The notes: generated by a model from the letters alone, not told the origin. Positions 16,417 through 28,972 are shown, counted from the stretch's first letter. The stretch is DNA of 64,000 bases from Terriglobus aquaticus (GCF_025685415.1 NZ_JAGSYB010000001.1:992001-1056000), one strand, 5' to 3'. Translations and numbers: made by a program.

Positions 16417-18645
16417 ATGCTGCTTCGCACCTCTCGATCCCGACCTCCGCAGCCGCTTCGCCCGCGCGCGGCAGTCTCACTCGCTCTGGCCGCCCTGTAC
16501 GCCTTCAGCCCCATGCTCGCCGTGGCTGCCGCGAAGCCCGCAACAGCGGCCGTGCCGGTGCGCAAGGTGGATGCCGCCGCCCTGGTGCTGAACCGCTTCA
16601 GCTTCGGCGCGCGGCCGGGCGACCTCGCCCGCGTGCGCTCCCTGGGCGCCTACGCTTGGTTCGAACAGCAATTGCAGCCCGACCGCCTGGACGACAGCGG
16701 GCTCGAGCAGCGCCTGAACGCCTACCCCGCCATGCGGATGAGCCAGGCCGACCAGATCGCTCGCTATCCAACGCCCGGCATGGTCCGCAACGCCGCAAAG
16801 AACGGCTATCTGCCGGCCGACCCGGAACTGCGCGCAATCCTCTCCGACCAGGTGGAGTTCTACCAGATGCGCAAGGAGGCGGCCGCTATGCAAACCGCGT
16901 CCGTCACACCAGCCGCATCGCTCCAGTCACGGCCCGGCGACATCCAGAGAGGCTTCAACGCCCTGGACGAAGCGACCGCGGATTCCATGGCGAAGACGGG
17001 CACTCGCTCGCAGCTTGCGGGTGGCGGAACCAGCGCATCAACCGCTCTGGACGCGCAGAAGAACGCGGCCCCACCGAACCTGGAGCAGGCCACCGCCCCT
17101 TTGCCTCAGGACGCCGTCAACGCTCTGCTCGCGCTGCCACCGCAGGACCGTTACCAGCGCCTCCTGCGTATGAGCCCGGCTGAACTCATCGGAGCCCGCA
17201 AAGGTGTAAAAGGCGACGCCTCCAAGCTGGCGGAGGGAATGACTCCCCTCCAGAAAGAAACCCTGGCCGCGCTGGCTGGAACCAATCGCATGATCTCCGG
17301 GGAGCTGTTCAGCACGCGTCTGCTCCGCGACATCTACAGCGAACGCCAGTTGGAAGCCGTGATGACCGACTTCTGGCTGAATCACTTCAACGTCTACATC
17401 CGGAAAGACGGCGAGATGCCGTCCTTGCTGCCGGAGTACGAAGACACGATCCGCACGCATGCCCTCGGCCGGTTCGAAGATCTGCTCGAGGCCACGGCAA
17501 AGAGCCCGGCGATGCTCCTGTACCTGGACAACGCGCAAAGCGTCGGCCCCGACTCGCTCGCAGCAGGACGACCGAATCCCAAGGCGCCGAATGCAAAGAA
17601 GCCCTCAGCCGGCCTCAACGAAAACTACGCGCGTGAGCTCATGGAGCTGCACACGCTGGGCGTCAACGGAGGCTACACCCAGAAGGACGTGACAGAGGTC
17701 GCCAAGGTCTTCACCGGTTGGGGCATCGAGCGCCCCGGCGAAGGCGGAGCCTTCCTCTACAACGACCGGCGGCACGAACCCGGCGAAAAGACAGTCCTCG
17801 GCAGAAAGATCAAGGAGTCCGGCGAGAGCGAAGGCGAAGAGGTGCTGCACATTCTCGCCACCAGCCCGGCAACAGCGCACTTCATTTCTCTCGAATTGGC
17901 AGAGCGCTTCGTCAGCGACACGCCTCCACCGGCCCTCGTCGATCGCATGGCGCAAACTTTCCTCAAGTCCAACGGAGACATCCGTGCGGTTCTGCGCACC
18001 ATGGTGCATGCCCCGGAGTTCCTGGCTCCGCAAACGGTGAACGCGAAGATCAAGACGCCTCTCGAATACGTCGTCTCGGCCGTACGTGCCTCAGGCGCCA
18101 ACGTGGGGAACCCGGTGCCTTTGGCACAGTCGCTGGAGCGGCTCGGCATGCCGCTGTACGGCTGCCAGCCGCCCACCGGGTACAAGTGGGACGCGGAAAC
18201 ATGGCTCAACTCGGCCGCGCTGGTCACACGCATGAACTTCGCCCTGCTGCTGGCGGCAAACAAGATCAATGGCACCACCGTGGACACGGGCACGCTGATT
18301 GCGGCGAGCACCGCCAGTCACGCGGTACCGCAGGACCCAGGCGCGGACGAATCACAGCGCAAGGAAGCCGCGCTGGAATCCCAAGTGTTGCCGCAAGGCG
18401 TAAGCGCCCAGACACGAGCAGCGGTCCTATCGCAAACCGACGACACCGCCGTACAGCAAGCCATGCGCGCCTTTGGCCAGATGCCGGCGCAGGAAAGAAA
18501 CCCGGGTGCCAAGCAGATCGTGAACGTTAAGGTACGGCGAGACTTCAGTGCGGGACCGCCCGGGCCCAACCTGCCGCCGGCCGACAAGCAGGGCGCGGTG
18601 ATGCTTGGGTTGCTGCTGGGATCGCCAGAATTTCAACGCCGCTAG
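16417..18645 (+). CDS. DUF1800 protein, exported
   Basis: Large DUF1800 protein of 742 residues. A signal peptide or anchor occupies about 18-40. The DUF1800 domain opens with VLNRFSFGARPGDLARVRSLG and continues with FWLNHFNVYIRK, NENYARELMELHTLGVNGGY and VAKVFTGWG, the family's best-conserved blocks, ending with TPLEYVVSAVRASG and WLNSAALVTRMNFA. An Ala/Gln-rich insertion at about 160-235 separates the first part from the core. It is followed 73 bases later by a DUF1501 gene, its usual partner. The pair is widespread in environmental bacteria and its function is not known. Confidence 0.9.
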   Translation: MLLRTSRSRPPQPLRPRAAVSLALAALYAFSPMLAVAAAKPATAAVPVRKVDAAALVLNRFSFGARPGDLARVRSLGAYAWFEQQLQPDRLDDSGLEQRLNAYPAMRMSQADQIARYPTPGMVRNAAKNGYLPADPELRAILSDQVEFYQMRKEAAAMQTASVTPAASLQSRPGDIQRGFNALDEATADSMAKTGTRSQLAGGGTSASTALDAQKNAAPPNLEQATAPLPQDAVNALLALPPQDRYQRLLRMSPAELIGARKGVKGDASKLAEGMTPLQKETLAALAGTNRMISGELFSTRLLRDIYSERQLEAVMTDFWLNHFNVYIRKDGEMPSLLPEYEDTIRTHALGRFEDLLEATAKSPAMLLYLDNAQSVGPDSLAAGRPNPKAPNAKKPSAGLNENYARELMELHTLGVNGGYTQKDVTEVAKVFTGWGIERPGEGGAFLYNDRRHEPGEKTVLGRKIKESGESEGEEVLHILATSPATAHFISLELAERFVSDTPPPALVDRMAQTFLKSNGDIRAVLRTMVHAPEFLAPQTVNAKIKTPLEYVVSAVRASGANVGNPVPLAQSLERLGMPLYGCQPPTGYKWDAETWLNSAALVTRMNFALLLAANKINGTTVDTGTLIAASTASHAVPQDPGADESQRKEAALESQVLPQGVSAQTRAAVLSQTDDTAVQQAMRAFGQMPAQERNPGAKQIVNVKVRRDFSAGPPGPNLPPADKQGAVMLGLLLGSPEFQRR

Positions 18646-18718
18646 CCTCACGGCGGGCAGCAAAGCGTAGCCGAAGCAATCGCGGCAGAAAGATTGCCGC
18701 CGCAAACAGGAGAACGGT

Positions 18719-19960
18719 ATGCCAGTCTCACGTCGTGCATTCATGAAGGGTGGTGCGCTGGCCCTGGTCGGCACCTCCAGCATTCCCAGCTTCCTGGTGC
18801 GCTCCGTCATGGCGCAGCAAACGGAGGCGGCGGCCAGCGGTAAAAAGCTGGTGGTGATCTTCCAGCGCGGTGCAGCCGACGGACTAAACATCGTCGTCCC
18901 GTATCAGGAGCCAAACTACTACGCGCTGCGCCCGACTATTGCGATCCAGCAGAAGGATGTTCTGGACCTGAACGGCCGCTTCGGCCTTCATCCCGCCATG
19001 ACCTCGCTTCTGCCGCTGTACCAGCAGGGTCATCTGGCGGTCATTCATGCCGTCGGCTCACCCGACACGACGCGCTCTCACTTCGACGCACAGGACTACA
19101 TGGAAAGCGGAACGCCGGGCGTGAAGTCCACGCAGGACGGCTGGCTCAACCGAGCCCTGCAGGCGGAACGCATCAGCCATGCCACGGCCTTCCGCGCCGT
19201 AGCGCTGGGCGCGCAGGTGCCTCGAACGCTGCAGGGCCGCATGCCCGCGGTCGCCATCAGCAATGTAAACGACTTCAGCGTCGGCGGATCCGGTGCTGCT
19301 CCCGCCCCGGTCTCCAACGCCTTTGAGCAGATGTACGGCACCAGCACCGATCGCGTTCTGCACGCCGAAGGCAACGAGACCTTCGAAGCTGTGAAGATGC
19401 TCAAGTCCGCCGACCCCAAGCGCTACCAGCCGGCCAACGGCGTCGTGTACCCCAACACGCCGTTTGCCGGCAGCATGAAGCAGATCGCGCAGCTACTCAA
19501 AGCCAATCTGGGCGTGGAAGCGGCCTTCGCCGACATCGGCGACTGGGACACGCACCAGGGGCAGGGGAGCACTCAGGGCCGCCTCGCCAATCGTCTGAAA
19601 GAGTTCTCCGAAGCGATCGCGGCCTTCTGGAAAGACATGGGGCAGGACGCCGAACAGGTCACGCTGGTGACCATGAGCGAGTTCGGCCGCACCGCGAAGC
19701 AGAACGGCACCGGAGGCACCGATCATGGTCACGGCAATGTCATGTTCGTGCTCGGCGGAGGCGTTCGCGGCGGACAGGTCTATGGCAAGTGGCCGGGCCT
19801 GGCGCCGGAACAATTGAACGAAGGTCGCGATCTCGCCGTGACCACCGACTTCCGCCAGGTTCTCGGCGAACTCAGCGCTCGCACTCTCGGCGTCCGCGAT
19901 CTCTCCGCGATCTTCCCCGGCACGTCGCTCTCGCCTGAAAGATTCCTGCGGCTGGTGTGA
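18719..19960 (+). CDS. DUF1501 protein with Tat signal
   Basis: DUF1501 protein, 413 residues, related to the alkaline-phosphatase/sulfatase fold. The N-terminus carries a twin-arginine motif, SRRAFMKGG (residues 4-12), and a hydrophobic segment ending at an Ala-Gln site near 32, so export of a folded protein by Tat is likely. Core motifs include FQRGAADGLN, VHAVGSPDTTRSHFDAQD and a late MSEFGRTAKQNGTGGTDHG, which holds metal-ligand-like Asp/His residues. It forms the standard pair with the preceding DUF1800 gene. The role is unknown; a secreted hydrolase is possible. Confidence 0.9.
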   Translation: MPVSRRAFMKGGALALVGTSSIPSFLVRSVMAQQTEAAASGKKLVVIFQRGAADGLNIVVPYQEPNYYALRPTIAIQQKDVLDLNGRFGLHPAMTSLLPLYQQGHLAVIHAVGSPDTTRSHFDAQDYMESGTPGVKSTQDGWLNRALQAERISHATAFRAVALGAQVPRTLQGRMPAVAISNVNDFSVGGSGAAPAPVSNAFEQMYGTSTDRVLHAEGNETFEAVKMLKSADPKRYQPANGVVYPNTPFAGSMKQIAQLLKANLGVEAAFADIGDWDTHQGQGSTQGRLANRLKEFSEAIAAFWKDMGQDAEQVTLVTMSEFGRTAKQNGTGGTDHGHGNVMFVLGGGVRGGQVYGKWPGLAPEQLNEGRDLAVTTDFRQVLGELSARTLGVRDLSAIFPGTSLSPERFLRLV

Positions 19961-20150
19961 AGTCCTACGAAAGGTGGAGAGGGAATACACGCAGATGCGC
20001 TCTCTTCCAATTTTCATATCTGTCGCTCCCTGGCAGCGCAACCTTTCACTTCAAACCGCGTCATACACGATGTAGTCAGCAGTAACGCCGGGGTTACCCA
20101 TCTTCGACTCTGGCATCACCTATCCGCACCAACACTTCCCACCTCTATGT

Positions 20151-20178
20151 AAGGCCTCCTGAACACCGGAGGCCTTCA
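20151..20178 (+). terminator. Terminator hairpin between convergent genes
   Basis: A perfect 9-bp stem (20151-20159 with 20168-20176) and eight-base loop lies between the DUF1501 gene and the convergent alpha/beta hydrolase. The stem begins AAGG and ends CCTT, so it could act in either direction. The T tract is short. Confidence 0.55.
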
Positions 20179-20195
20179 CTTCATTCTGGCGAGAA

Positions 20196-21182
20196 TCAAC
20201 GAACAGCCGGAACGCCGGACACGGTGTTCGGCACCAAGCTCTTCGGCTGCAGCAGCCCGATTCGCTCGTCCAGGAAACGGCGCAGGCTTGCTGCCTCCGC
20301 AACAGGATTTGCCTTGGGCAGTGTCACCGTCATCTTCGGATCGGCAGCGGAACGATACGCCGCAATTCGCGCGACCGTCTCGGGATCGTTTGCTGGCGAC
20401 GCGATGTCCCACAGCAGCTTCGGCGTCTTTACCTGCTGAAGCGCCTGCAGGTCGAATCGATCCTTGAGCAAGAGACTCACCGGAAACATGCGTGCCCGCT
20501 TTTGGCTCCGGATCGTGCCCAGCACATCTGCAGTTGCGTTGCGCAGCACCAGCCCAGCCGCCTGCGGATGTGCGGCGGCCAGGTTTACCGCCAGGGCCGA
20601 ACCGACGCCCGCTCCGTACAGCAGGATGTGATCCGCCGGTATGCCGCGCAGGCCGGTCAGATACGTCCACGCCGCCTCCGCATCCTGCTGCATATGCTCC
20701 TCGGTCGGGTGCGGCTTCAGGGCCGACCGCCCATAGCCGCGGTAATCGAAGGCAAGCACATTCAAGCCGTCGTCGCGCAGCATGCGCACCAGCGGCGCGT
20801 CAGCAAAGTCCAACTGCCCGTCACCCGGCCGTAGGTAAAGCACCGTCGCGCTCGTGGTTGCGCTCGCCGGGATCCACTCGCCCGTCAGTTGCGGCGTTCC
20901 CGTGTTGTCCGGCCCAAAATGAACGGCTTCATCCTGCAGGCCCGTTCCCGTCGCGGCAGAGTGCGTGGGGTGCAGCACCCATTGCCACGATCCCAGGCGG
21001 AACAGAATGCACATCAACAGGTAGGCGCACACAAACGCCGCCAGGATCGTCAGCCCGAACACCTTCGTCAGCCATCTCGGGTCCACCAGCAGGTGATTCG
21101 GGTCATTGCGGTTGTAGGTCACCGTCGCGCCGGCACGCTTCTGGGCAGCGGATCGGGGCGAAGCATTGCGCGGAGTTGCCAT
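20196..21182 (-). CDS. Membrane-anchored alpha/beta-hydrolase-fold protein lacking its nucleophile
   Basis: Alpha/beta hydrolase of the BEM46/YfhR-like group, about 328 residues from the ATG at 21182. One transmembrane helix at about 42-62 anchors it, and the hydrolase domain follows. [11 protein letters not shown] is the typical strand after the oxyanion region. At the nucleophile elbow the sequence is [12 protein letters not shown], so the GxSxG serine position is Gly; a Ser occurs three residues later, not in the elbow. The late acid/histidine region is also weak. It may therefore be a pseudoenzyme. It is divergent from the Rieske gene, sharing a 71-base promoter gap. An upstream in-frame start at 21254 is less likely. 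Confidence 0.82.
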   Translation of the reverse strand: MATPRNASPRSAAQKRAGATVTYNRNDPNHLLVDPRWLTKVFGLTILAAFVCAYLLMCILFRLGSWQWVLHPTHSAATGTGLQDEAVHFGPDNTGTPQLTGEWIPASATTSATVLYLRPGDGQLDFADAPLVRMLRDDGLNVLAFDYRGYGRSALKPHPTEEHMQQDAEAAWTYLTGLRGIPADHILLYGAGVGSALAVNLAAAHPQAAGLVLRNATADVLGTIRSQKRARMFPVSLLLKDRFDLQALQQVKTPKLLWDIASPANDPETVARIAAYRSAADPKMTVTLPKANPVAEAASLRRFLDERIGLLQPKSLVPNTVSGVPAVR

Positions 21183-21253
21183 CCCATCATGGTATGCCGC
21201 TGTCGTTTCACACCGCAGTCGCGCAATCAGGCATTCTGGAAGCAGAGGAAACA

Positions 21254-21562
21254 ATGTCGAACTGGGTCAAGCTGTGTACCGCTGCGCAGAGTCCTGCCGA
21301 CGGACACGCACAAGAAGTAGACGTGCAGGGTGTCACCATCTGCCTGGCACGCGCCGACGGCACGCTCGCAGCCGTGGACAACGTGTGCCCGCACCGCGCA
21401 GGACCGCTCGCAGAGGGCTGGATCGAAGACGGAAAGATCGTCTGCCCATGGCACGCGTGGGGCTTCGATCTGAAGACCGGTGCCTGCCCGGAAGAGCACA
21501 GTCAGGTCAAGGTGTATCCCTTGCGCGAAGAGGGAACCGACCTCTTGATCGACCTCGCCTGA
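21254..21562 (+). CDS. Rieske-type [2Fe-2S] ferredoxin
   Basis: Small soluble Rieske protein, 102 residues, of the NirD/BphF-like type. Cluster ligands are visible as CPHRAG (Cys and His) and CPWHAWGF (Cys and His), about 18 residues apart, followed by the GACPEE turn. It probably passes electrons to an unlinked oxygenase or reductase. AGAGGA precedes the ATG. It sits upstream of carA with a gap of 77 bases and may be transcribed separately. No oxygenase partner is in the window. Confidence 0.9.
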   Translation: MSNWVKLCTAAQSPADGHAQEVDVQGVTICLARADGTLAAVDNVCPHRAGPLAEGWIEDGKIVCPWHAWGFDLKTGACPEEHSQVKVYPLREEGTDLLIDLA

Positions 21563-21639
21563 CCGTGCTCTGGCGCGCGGTTCGTCAGGGACGCTCCGCG
21601 CTGCTAGAATCGATTGAATCCACTCCTTCAGGAGAGGCA

Positions 21640-22779
21640 ATGCAAGCCATTTTGGCGCTCGAAGACGGGCGCATATTCCGGGGTCGAGGCTTTGGTGCGC
21701 CCGCCGAACGTTCCGGAGAAGTTGTTTTCAACACTGCATTGACTGGCTACCAGGAGATCTTCACCGATCCCAGCTATGCCGGACAGATCGTCGTTCTCAC
21801 CAACCCCCAGATCGGCAACTACGGCACCACCCCCAGCGATGACGAAGGCAAGCAGCCCTACATCGAAGGTCTGGTGACGCGAGAGTTCTCGCCCATCTCG
21901 TCGAACTGGCGTTCCACGCAGGTCACCGACGAGTACCTGGAAAAGTACAACGTTCCCGTCGTCGCAGACGTGGACACGCGTGCGATCGTGCGCCATCTCC
22001 GCAATAACGGAGTCATGCGCGGCGTCATCAGCACGGCTTCGCAGGACGCGGAGGCACTTGTCGCAAAAGCGCGCTCCATTCGCAAGATGGACGGCACCGA
22101 TCTCGCCAGCGTCGTCTCGACCAAAGAGCAGTACGAGTTCTCCGCGGCCGATCCGCGCAACGAGACCGGCGACAAGCTTCTACCGCCCGCGCTCGCTGGC
22201 AACGAGCGGCAGATGCACGTGGTCGCATATGACTTCGGCATCAAGCAAAACATCCTCCGCATGCTCACCCGCGAAAACTGCCGCGTGACCGTGGTGCCCG
22301 CGCAAACTCCCGCGGCCGACGTGCTCGCCATGAATCCAGACGGCGTCTTCTTCTCGAACGGCCCCGGCGACCCCGAGCCGCTCGAGTACGCGCAGCAGAA
22401 CGTTCGCGATCTGGCCGGCAAGACGCCGATGTTCGGCATCTGCCTCGGCCACCAGATCTTCGGCTTGGCTCTTGGTGGCAAGACCTACAAGCTGAAGTTC
22501 GGCCATCACGGCGCAAACCACCCCATCAAGAACCTCGACACCGGCAAGGTCGAGATCACGTCCCAGAACCACAACTACGCCGTCGATCCCGATACCCTGG
22601 ATGCGAACTCCGTAGCGGTGACGCACGTGAACCTGAACGACCAGACCGTGGCCGGCCTCAAGCACAAAGAACACCCGCTCTTCAGCGTGCAGTACCACCC
22701 CGAAGCCAGCCCCGGACCGCACGACTCCCACTACCTGTTCAAAGACTTCCGCAAGATGATGGAAGAGTGGAAGAAGTAA
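21640..22779 (+). CDS. carA: Carbamoyl-phosphate synthase small subunit CarA
   Basis: Glutamine amidotransferase subunit that feeds ammonia to CarB for carbamoyl phosphate (arginine and pyrimidine synthesis). 379 residues, standard length. The N-terminal domain shows [18 protein letters not shown]. The class I amidotransferase domain holds the nucleophile Cys268 in FGICLGHQ and the His/Glu of [11 protein letters not shown] near the end. The ATG at 21640 has GGAGAGG upstream. carB follows 73 bases downstream, with a terminator-like hairpin in the gap. Confidence 0.97.
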   Translation: MQAILALEDGRIFRGRGFGAPAERSGEVVFNTALTGYQEIFTDPSYAGQIVVLTNPQIGNYGTTPSDDEGKQPYIEGLVTREFSPISSNWRSTQVTDEYLEKYNVPVVADVDTRAIVRHLRNNGVMRGVISTASQDAEALVAKARSIRKMDGTDLASVVSTKEQYEFSAADPRNETGDKLLPPALAGNERQMHVVAYDFGIKQNILRMLTRENCRVTVVPAQTPAADVLAMNPDGVFFSNGPGDPEPLEYAQQNVRDLAGKTPMFGICLGHQIFGLALGGKTYKLKFGHHGANHPIKNLDTGKVEITSQNHNYAVDPDTLDANSVAVTHVNLNDQTVAGLKHKEHPLFSVQYHPEASPGPHDSHYLFKDFRKMMEEWKK

Positions 22780-22783
22780 TTTC

Positions 22784-22807
22784 GAGGCATCCACGGATGC
22801 CTCTTTT
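22784..22807 (+). terminator. Intrinsic terminator-like hairpin between carA and carB
   Basis: An 8-bp perfect stem (22784-22791 with 22796-22803), CACG loop and TTTT tail begin four bases after the carA stop codon. By form it is an intrinsic terminator; it could instead be an attenuator or a partial terminator that lowers carB relative to carA. Confidence 0.65.
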
Positions 22808-22852
22808 CACGGGCCTGTGATCTCATACCAGGCACAACCAGCAAGGAAGACA

Positions 22853-26152
<3,300 letters not shown>

Positions 26153-26168
26153 ACTCCACAGCAACGCG

Positions 26169-26197
26169 AAGGGGCTGCCATTCCGGCAGCCCCTTTC
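26169..26197 (+). terminator. Terminator after carB
   Basis: A perfect 11-bp GC-rich stem (26169-26179 with 26185-26195) with a five-base loop follows the carB stop. The stem starts AAGGGG and ends CCCCTTTC, so it can serve carB and, in the other direction, the convergent membrane-protein gene. Confidence 0.8.
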
Positions 26198-26220
26198 ACT
26201 TGCGCTTCAAGCGCACGAAC

Positions 26221-26703
26221 CTACTCCACTCCGATCGCGATCCTCGATCCAACGGCATACCCGATCATCGAGAGCGGGATCCAGGTTCCGATCAGCAGAC
26301 CGTCGCCGGCCATCAGACCGCTGCCGTGATCGATGGAAAAGAACGTGCGCCACAGCTTGTCAACCGGGCCGCAGCCGTCGCACAGCCCGGCTCCGGTAGG
26401 CAGGTCCAGCACGTGCACCACCGTCACGCCGAACATGATCAGGGCGCTAATCCACACATAGCGCGCCACCGTGTTGCGGTTTGCCCGCCCCGCCAGAAAC
26501 CCGCCGATCATCGGCACCAGGAACGCGGCCGCAGTACACAGCAGCTTCGGCTCGGTTGAGAGCGGATCGGGCTTCACCGCCCAGAACGCGACCATCACCA
26601 GCGCAAAATTCAGCACCGCGAACAGGGTGTGCAGCAGAAACCACCCTGCCTCGCGCAACAGGTCGTTGGTCGTCTTATTCCCGCGTATTTCGACCGCTTC
26701 CAT
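26221..26703 (-). CDS. Small integral membrane protein, unknown function
   Basis: I do not recognise a family. 160 residues with about four hydrophobic segments: roughly 20-45, 55-72, 82-102 and 135-155. A soluble loop between the third and fourth holds a CDGCG pair of cysteines (about 108-111), which could bind a metal or form a disulfide, and a short HGSG. The start context and GC use match the neighbours. It is convergent to carB and divergent from the DapA-like gene, so it is probably a single-gene unit. Confidence 0.7.
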   Translation of the reverse strand: MEAVEIRGNKTTNDLLREAGWFLLHTLFAVLNFALVMVAFWAVKPDPLSTEPKLLCTAAAFLVPMIGGFLAGRANRNTVARYVWISALIMFGVTVVHVLDLPTGAGLCDGCGPVDKLWRTFFSIDHGSGLMAGDGLLIGTWIPLSMIGYAVGSRIAIGVE

Positions 26704-26779
26704 AGCGCTACTTTAGCCGTCTCCGGTCGGCATTGGTATGCCACTTTTGGGCACCCGGCGCGCCACGCGATAATGAAGC

Positions 26780-27850
26780 ATGCTCCTCGATGGCGTTCAT
26801 GTTCCGCTGACCACACCCTTCTACCCCGACGGTCGCGTGTACGCGCGCAAACTCGAACACAATGTGCGCCGGTACTCGCTCACACCCGTTGCCGGGCTGA
26901 TCGTCCTTGGAGAGGGAAGCGAGGTGCTTTCGCTCGGGCTGGCCGAGCAGCGTGAGATCCTGCGAACCGTTGCAGATACGGCGGCACCGGAGAAGGTCCT
27001 GACCGCAACCCTGAACCAGGGAGGCTGCCACCCTGCCTTGATCATGGCGGAACACGCCGCCAACATGCAGTACGACCTCCTGCTCCTGGCCCCGCCACCG
27101 CAATGGGCCAACGACATCCCGGCATTGTCCACCTGGTTTCGCGTCATCGCAGACGGCGCTCCGCTGCCCTGCCTCCTGGCAAGCCGCTGCGGTGGCAGTG
27201 CGCTGCCCATCGACCTGCTCGCCGATCTCGCGGCTCACCCAAACGTACTGGGTGTCCTCGAGCAATCGCAGCACATCAGCCGCGTCGCCGATCTCCGCGA
27301 CGCGACTTCGTCCGTGCGTCGCTCGGTGACCACCACCATCACGTTCACCGCTGCCACGCGCCGCATGTTGCGCCCTCCGCAAGCTGAGCTTTCGGCGTCT
27401 GCCAGTGGCTTCGTGTCGGCTGCCGCGCTGTCGGCAGGCTCAGCCACCGCGACCTCCACGGCTGCGATCCTCGAAGCACCAGCAGTCCCACAACTCCGCA
27501 CGCGTACCAAGCAGGTCGGCTCTCAAATTCTCTGGGCTCACGCCGTGGACTCCACGGAGGCACTGCGCGCGGGTGCCGCGGGCATCGCCACGCCAGTGGC
27601 CGCCTCCATTCCGCAGGCAGTCTTCGAGATCTGGGCGGCCTGGAAGGACGGCGATACCTCCCTCATGCGCGAGAAACAGGGTCGCGTGGCGGCAATCGAA
27701 CCCACCCTGCTGGCGGGCGGTCCGGCGCTGGTGAAGAGTGGGGCAGAGTTGAGCGGATATTTCGGTGGCCGTCCTCGGCTTCCACTGGTCGCGCCAACAG
27801 CAGAGGCTCAGCAGGAACTAGCAGCCGCACTGCACGGCATGCGCTCGTAA
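26780..27850 (+). CDS. DapA-family (dihydrodipicolinate-synthase-like) protein, catalytic residues lost
   Basis: TIM-barrel protein of the DapA/N-acetylneuraminate lyase superfamily. The fold is recognisable: HVPLTTPFYPDGRVY at the N-terminus, AGLIVLGEGSEVLSL where DapA has the GTTGE motif, and RAGAAGIATPVAASIPQ where the family has GADGVIS. In normal members a Tyr and a Schiff-base Lys do the chemistry. Here the Tyr position (LYN-like block) reads LLASR (Ala134), and the Lys position (GIKE-like block) reads GVLEQS (Leu160). An Ala/Ser-rich insertion lies at about 203-235, and the chain is 356 residues against about 290. It is therefore unlikely to be a working lyase. Monocistronic. The true dapA should be elsewhere. 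Confidence 0.8.
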   Translation: MLLDGVHVPLTTPFYPDGRVYARKLEHNVRRYSLTPVAGLIVLGEGSEVLSLGLAEQREILRTVADTAAPEKVLTATLNQGGCHPALIMAEHAANMQYDLLLLAPPPQWANDIPALSTWFRVIADGAPLPCLLASRCGGSALPIDLLADLAAHPNVLGVLEQSQHISRVADLRDATSSVRRSVTTTITFTAATRRMLRPPQAELSASASGFVSAAALSAGSATATSTAAILEAPAVPQLRTRTKQVGSQILWAHAVDSTEALRAGAAGIATPVAASIPQAVFEIWAAWKDGDTSLMREKQGRVAAIEPTLLAGGPALVKSGAELSGYFGGRPRLPLVAPTAEAQQELAAALHGMRS

Positions 27851-27877
27851 ACGAACCGACGCTGCAGGTGCTGGCGC

Positions 27878-28927
27878 TTAGCGAGCTCGTGCTGCCGTGG
27901 TCCCCATGCCCAAGTCACCCAACCGCGCGCGCGCAGTCGTAGCTTCGGGTGAGTTCGGATAGCGCTGAATCAGCGACCGCAACTCGCGCGCGCCCGCCTC
28001 GGTCTGGTGCAACCCAATGAGCGCCTGGCCCTTGCGCAACTGCGCGGCAGGAATCTTCGGGTTACCCGGATACTGCTCGATCACCTTGTCATATTGCCGG
28101 GTTGCCGGGCCGTAGTCGCGCGTCTTGAAGAGCATTTCGCCCAGGTAGAAGTACGCATTTCCCGCGAAATTCGAGTCCGGGTAGAACCGGATCACATCGT
28201 TGAACTCGGCCTTGGCCAGCGAGTACTTCGCCGCGTTGTAATCGCCGAACGCGGTCTGGTAGAGGTCCGCCACCGGCGGAGCTCCGGTCGCAGCCGCAGG
28301 AGTCGCATCCGCTCCAGCGGGTGCCGTTCCTGCCGGGGGCGCCGTCTCGGTCGAGCTGTCAGACGGGAAGCCCGGAGGCGGAGCCGTGGTGCGCGGTGCA
28401 CGCGAGCCGCGCGGGTTCGTCACTGGGGCCGTCTCGCTGCCCGCACCCGTTGCCGCAGGCAATGATCCACCCGGCGCGGCGCCACCCTCCAGCCGCGCGT
28501 TCAGCGACTGCTGCGAGCTTTGCACATCGCCAAGCGACTTTTCGATTCGCTGCAGGCGCGCCTTCAGCTCGTCCAGCGAATCGTTCAGCGACTGCACCTG
28601 CCCGGACACCTGGTCGACCTTGCCACCCTCACCCTGCGCCTGCGCAGCAACTTGCTGCTGCAACTGGCCCACCGTCAACCCCATCTTGTTGACCGAGTCT
28701 GCAGTCTGCTGCACTAGGTCTTTCAGCACGCCCATGCGCTCGTCGTTCGACTGCTGCAACCGGGCCACTGCGTCCTGCAGCTGCTGCACCTGCGTCTGCA
28801 GCTGGATCATCTCCTTGCTCGCTGCAAAAGCGTTGGGCGCGGCAAACGTCGTCGCAGAAAGCGTGAGCGCCAGAACGGCGGCACGGACCCGGCCGTGCCT
28901 CAGAAGTGGAAGCGAAAAGGTCGTCAT
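27878..28927 (-). CDS. cpoB: Tol-Pal system protein CpoB (YbgF)
   Basis: Periplasmic TPR protein that coordinates Tol-Pal with peptidoglycan synthesis during constriction. A signal peptide (about 1-35, ending AFAA) is followed by a Gln-rich coiled-coil trimerisation region (about 40-150) and a Pro/Ala/Thr linker. A three-repeat TPR domain at about 225-335 includes FGDYNAAKYSLAKAEFNDVI and NAYFYLGEMLFKTRDY. It is the last gene of the Tol-Pal operon, as in E. coli. AGGAG lies six bases before the ATG, right after a strong hairpin in the gap to pal. Confidence 0.9.
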   Translation of the reverse strand: MTTFSLPLLRHGRVRAAVLALTLSATTFAAPNAFAASKEMIQLQTQVQQLQDAVARLQQSNDERMGVLKDLVQQTADSVNKMGLTVGQLQQQVAAQAQGEGGKVDQVSGQVQSLNDSLDELKARLQRIEKSLGDVQSSQQSLNARLEGGAAPGGSLPAATGAGSETAPVTNPRGSRAPRTTAPPPGFPSDSSTETAPPAGTAPAGADATPAAATGAPPVADLYQTAFGDYNAAKYSLAKAEFNDVIRFYPDSNFAGNAYFYLGEMLFKTRDYGPATRQYDKVIEQYPGNPKIPAAQLRKGQALIGLHQTEAGARELRSLIQRYPNSPEATTARARLGDLGMGTTAARAR

Positions 28928-28939
28928 GCATGGCTCCTG

Positions 28940-28972
28940 GCCGGCGGTGCGCCGCGTAGGCGCACCGCCGGC
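28940..28972 (-). promoter_or_regulatory. 14-bp GC hairpin between pal and cpoB
   Basis: Within the 54-base gap between the pal stop and the cpoB start, arms at 28940-28953 and 28959-28972 pair perfectly over 14 bases with a five-base loop. On the minus-strand message it ends directly before the AGGAG ribosome-binding site of cpoB. There is no T tract, so it is more likely an mRNA-stabilising or processing element than a terminator. Confidence 0.7.

Noticed and set aside
28940-28972. Terminator between pal and cpoB
   Set aside because: No T tract on the minus-strand message, and cpoB has a good ribosome-binding site right after it.
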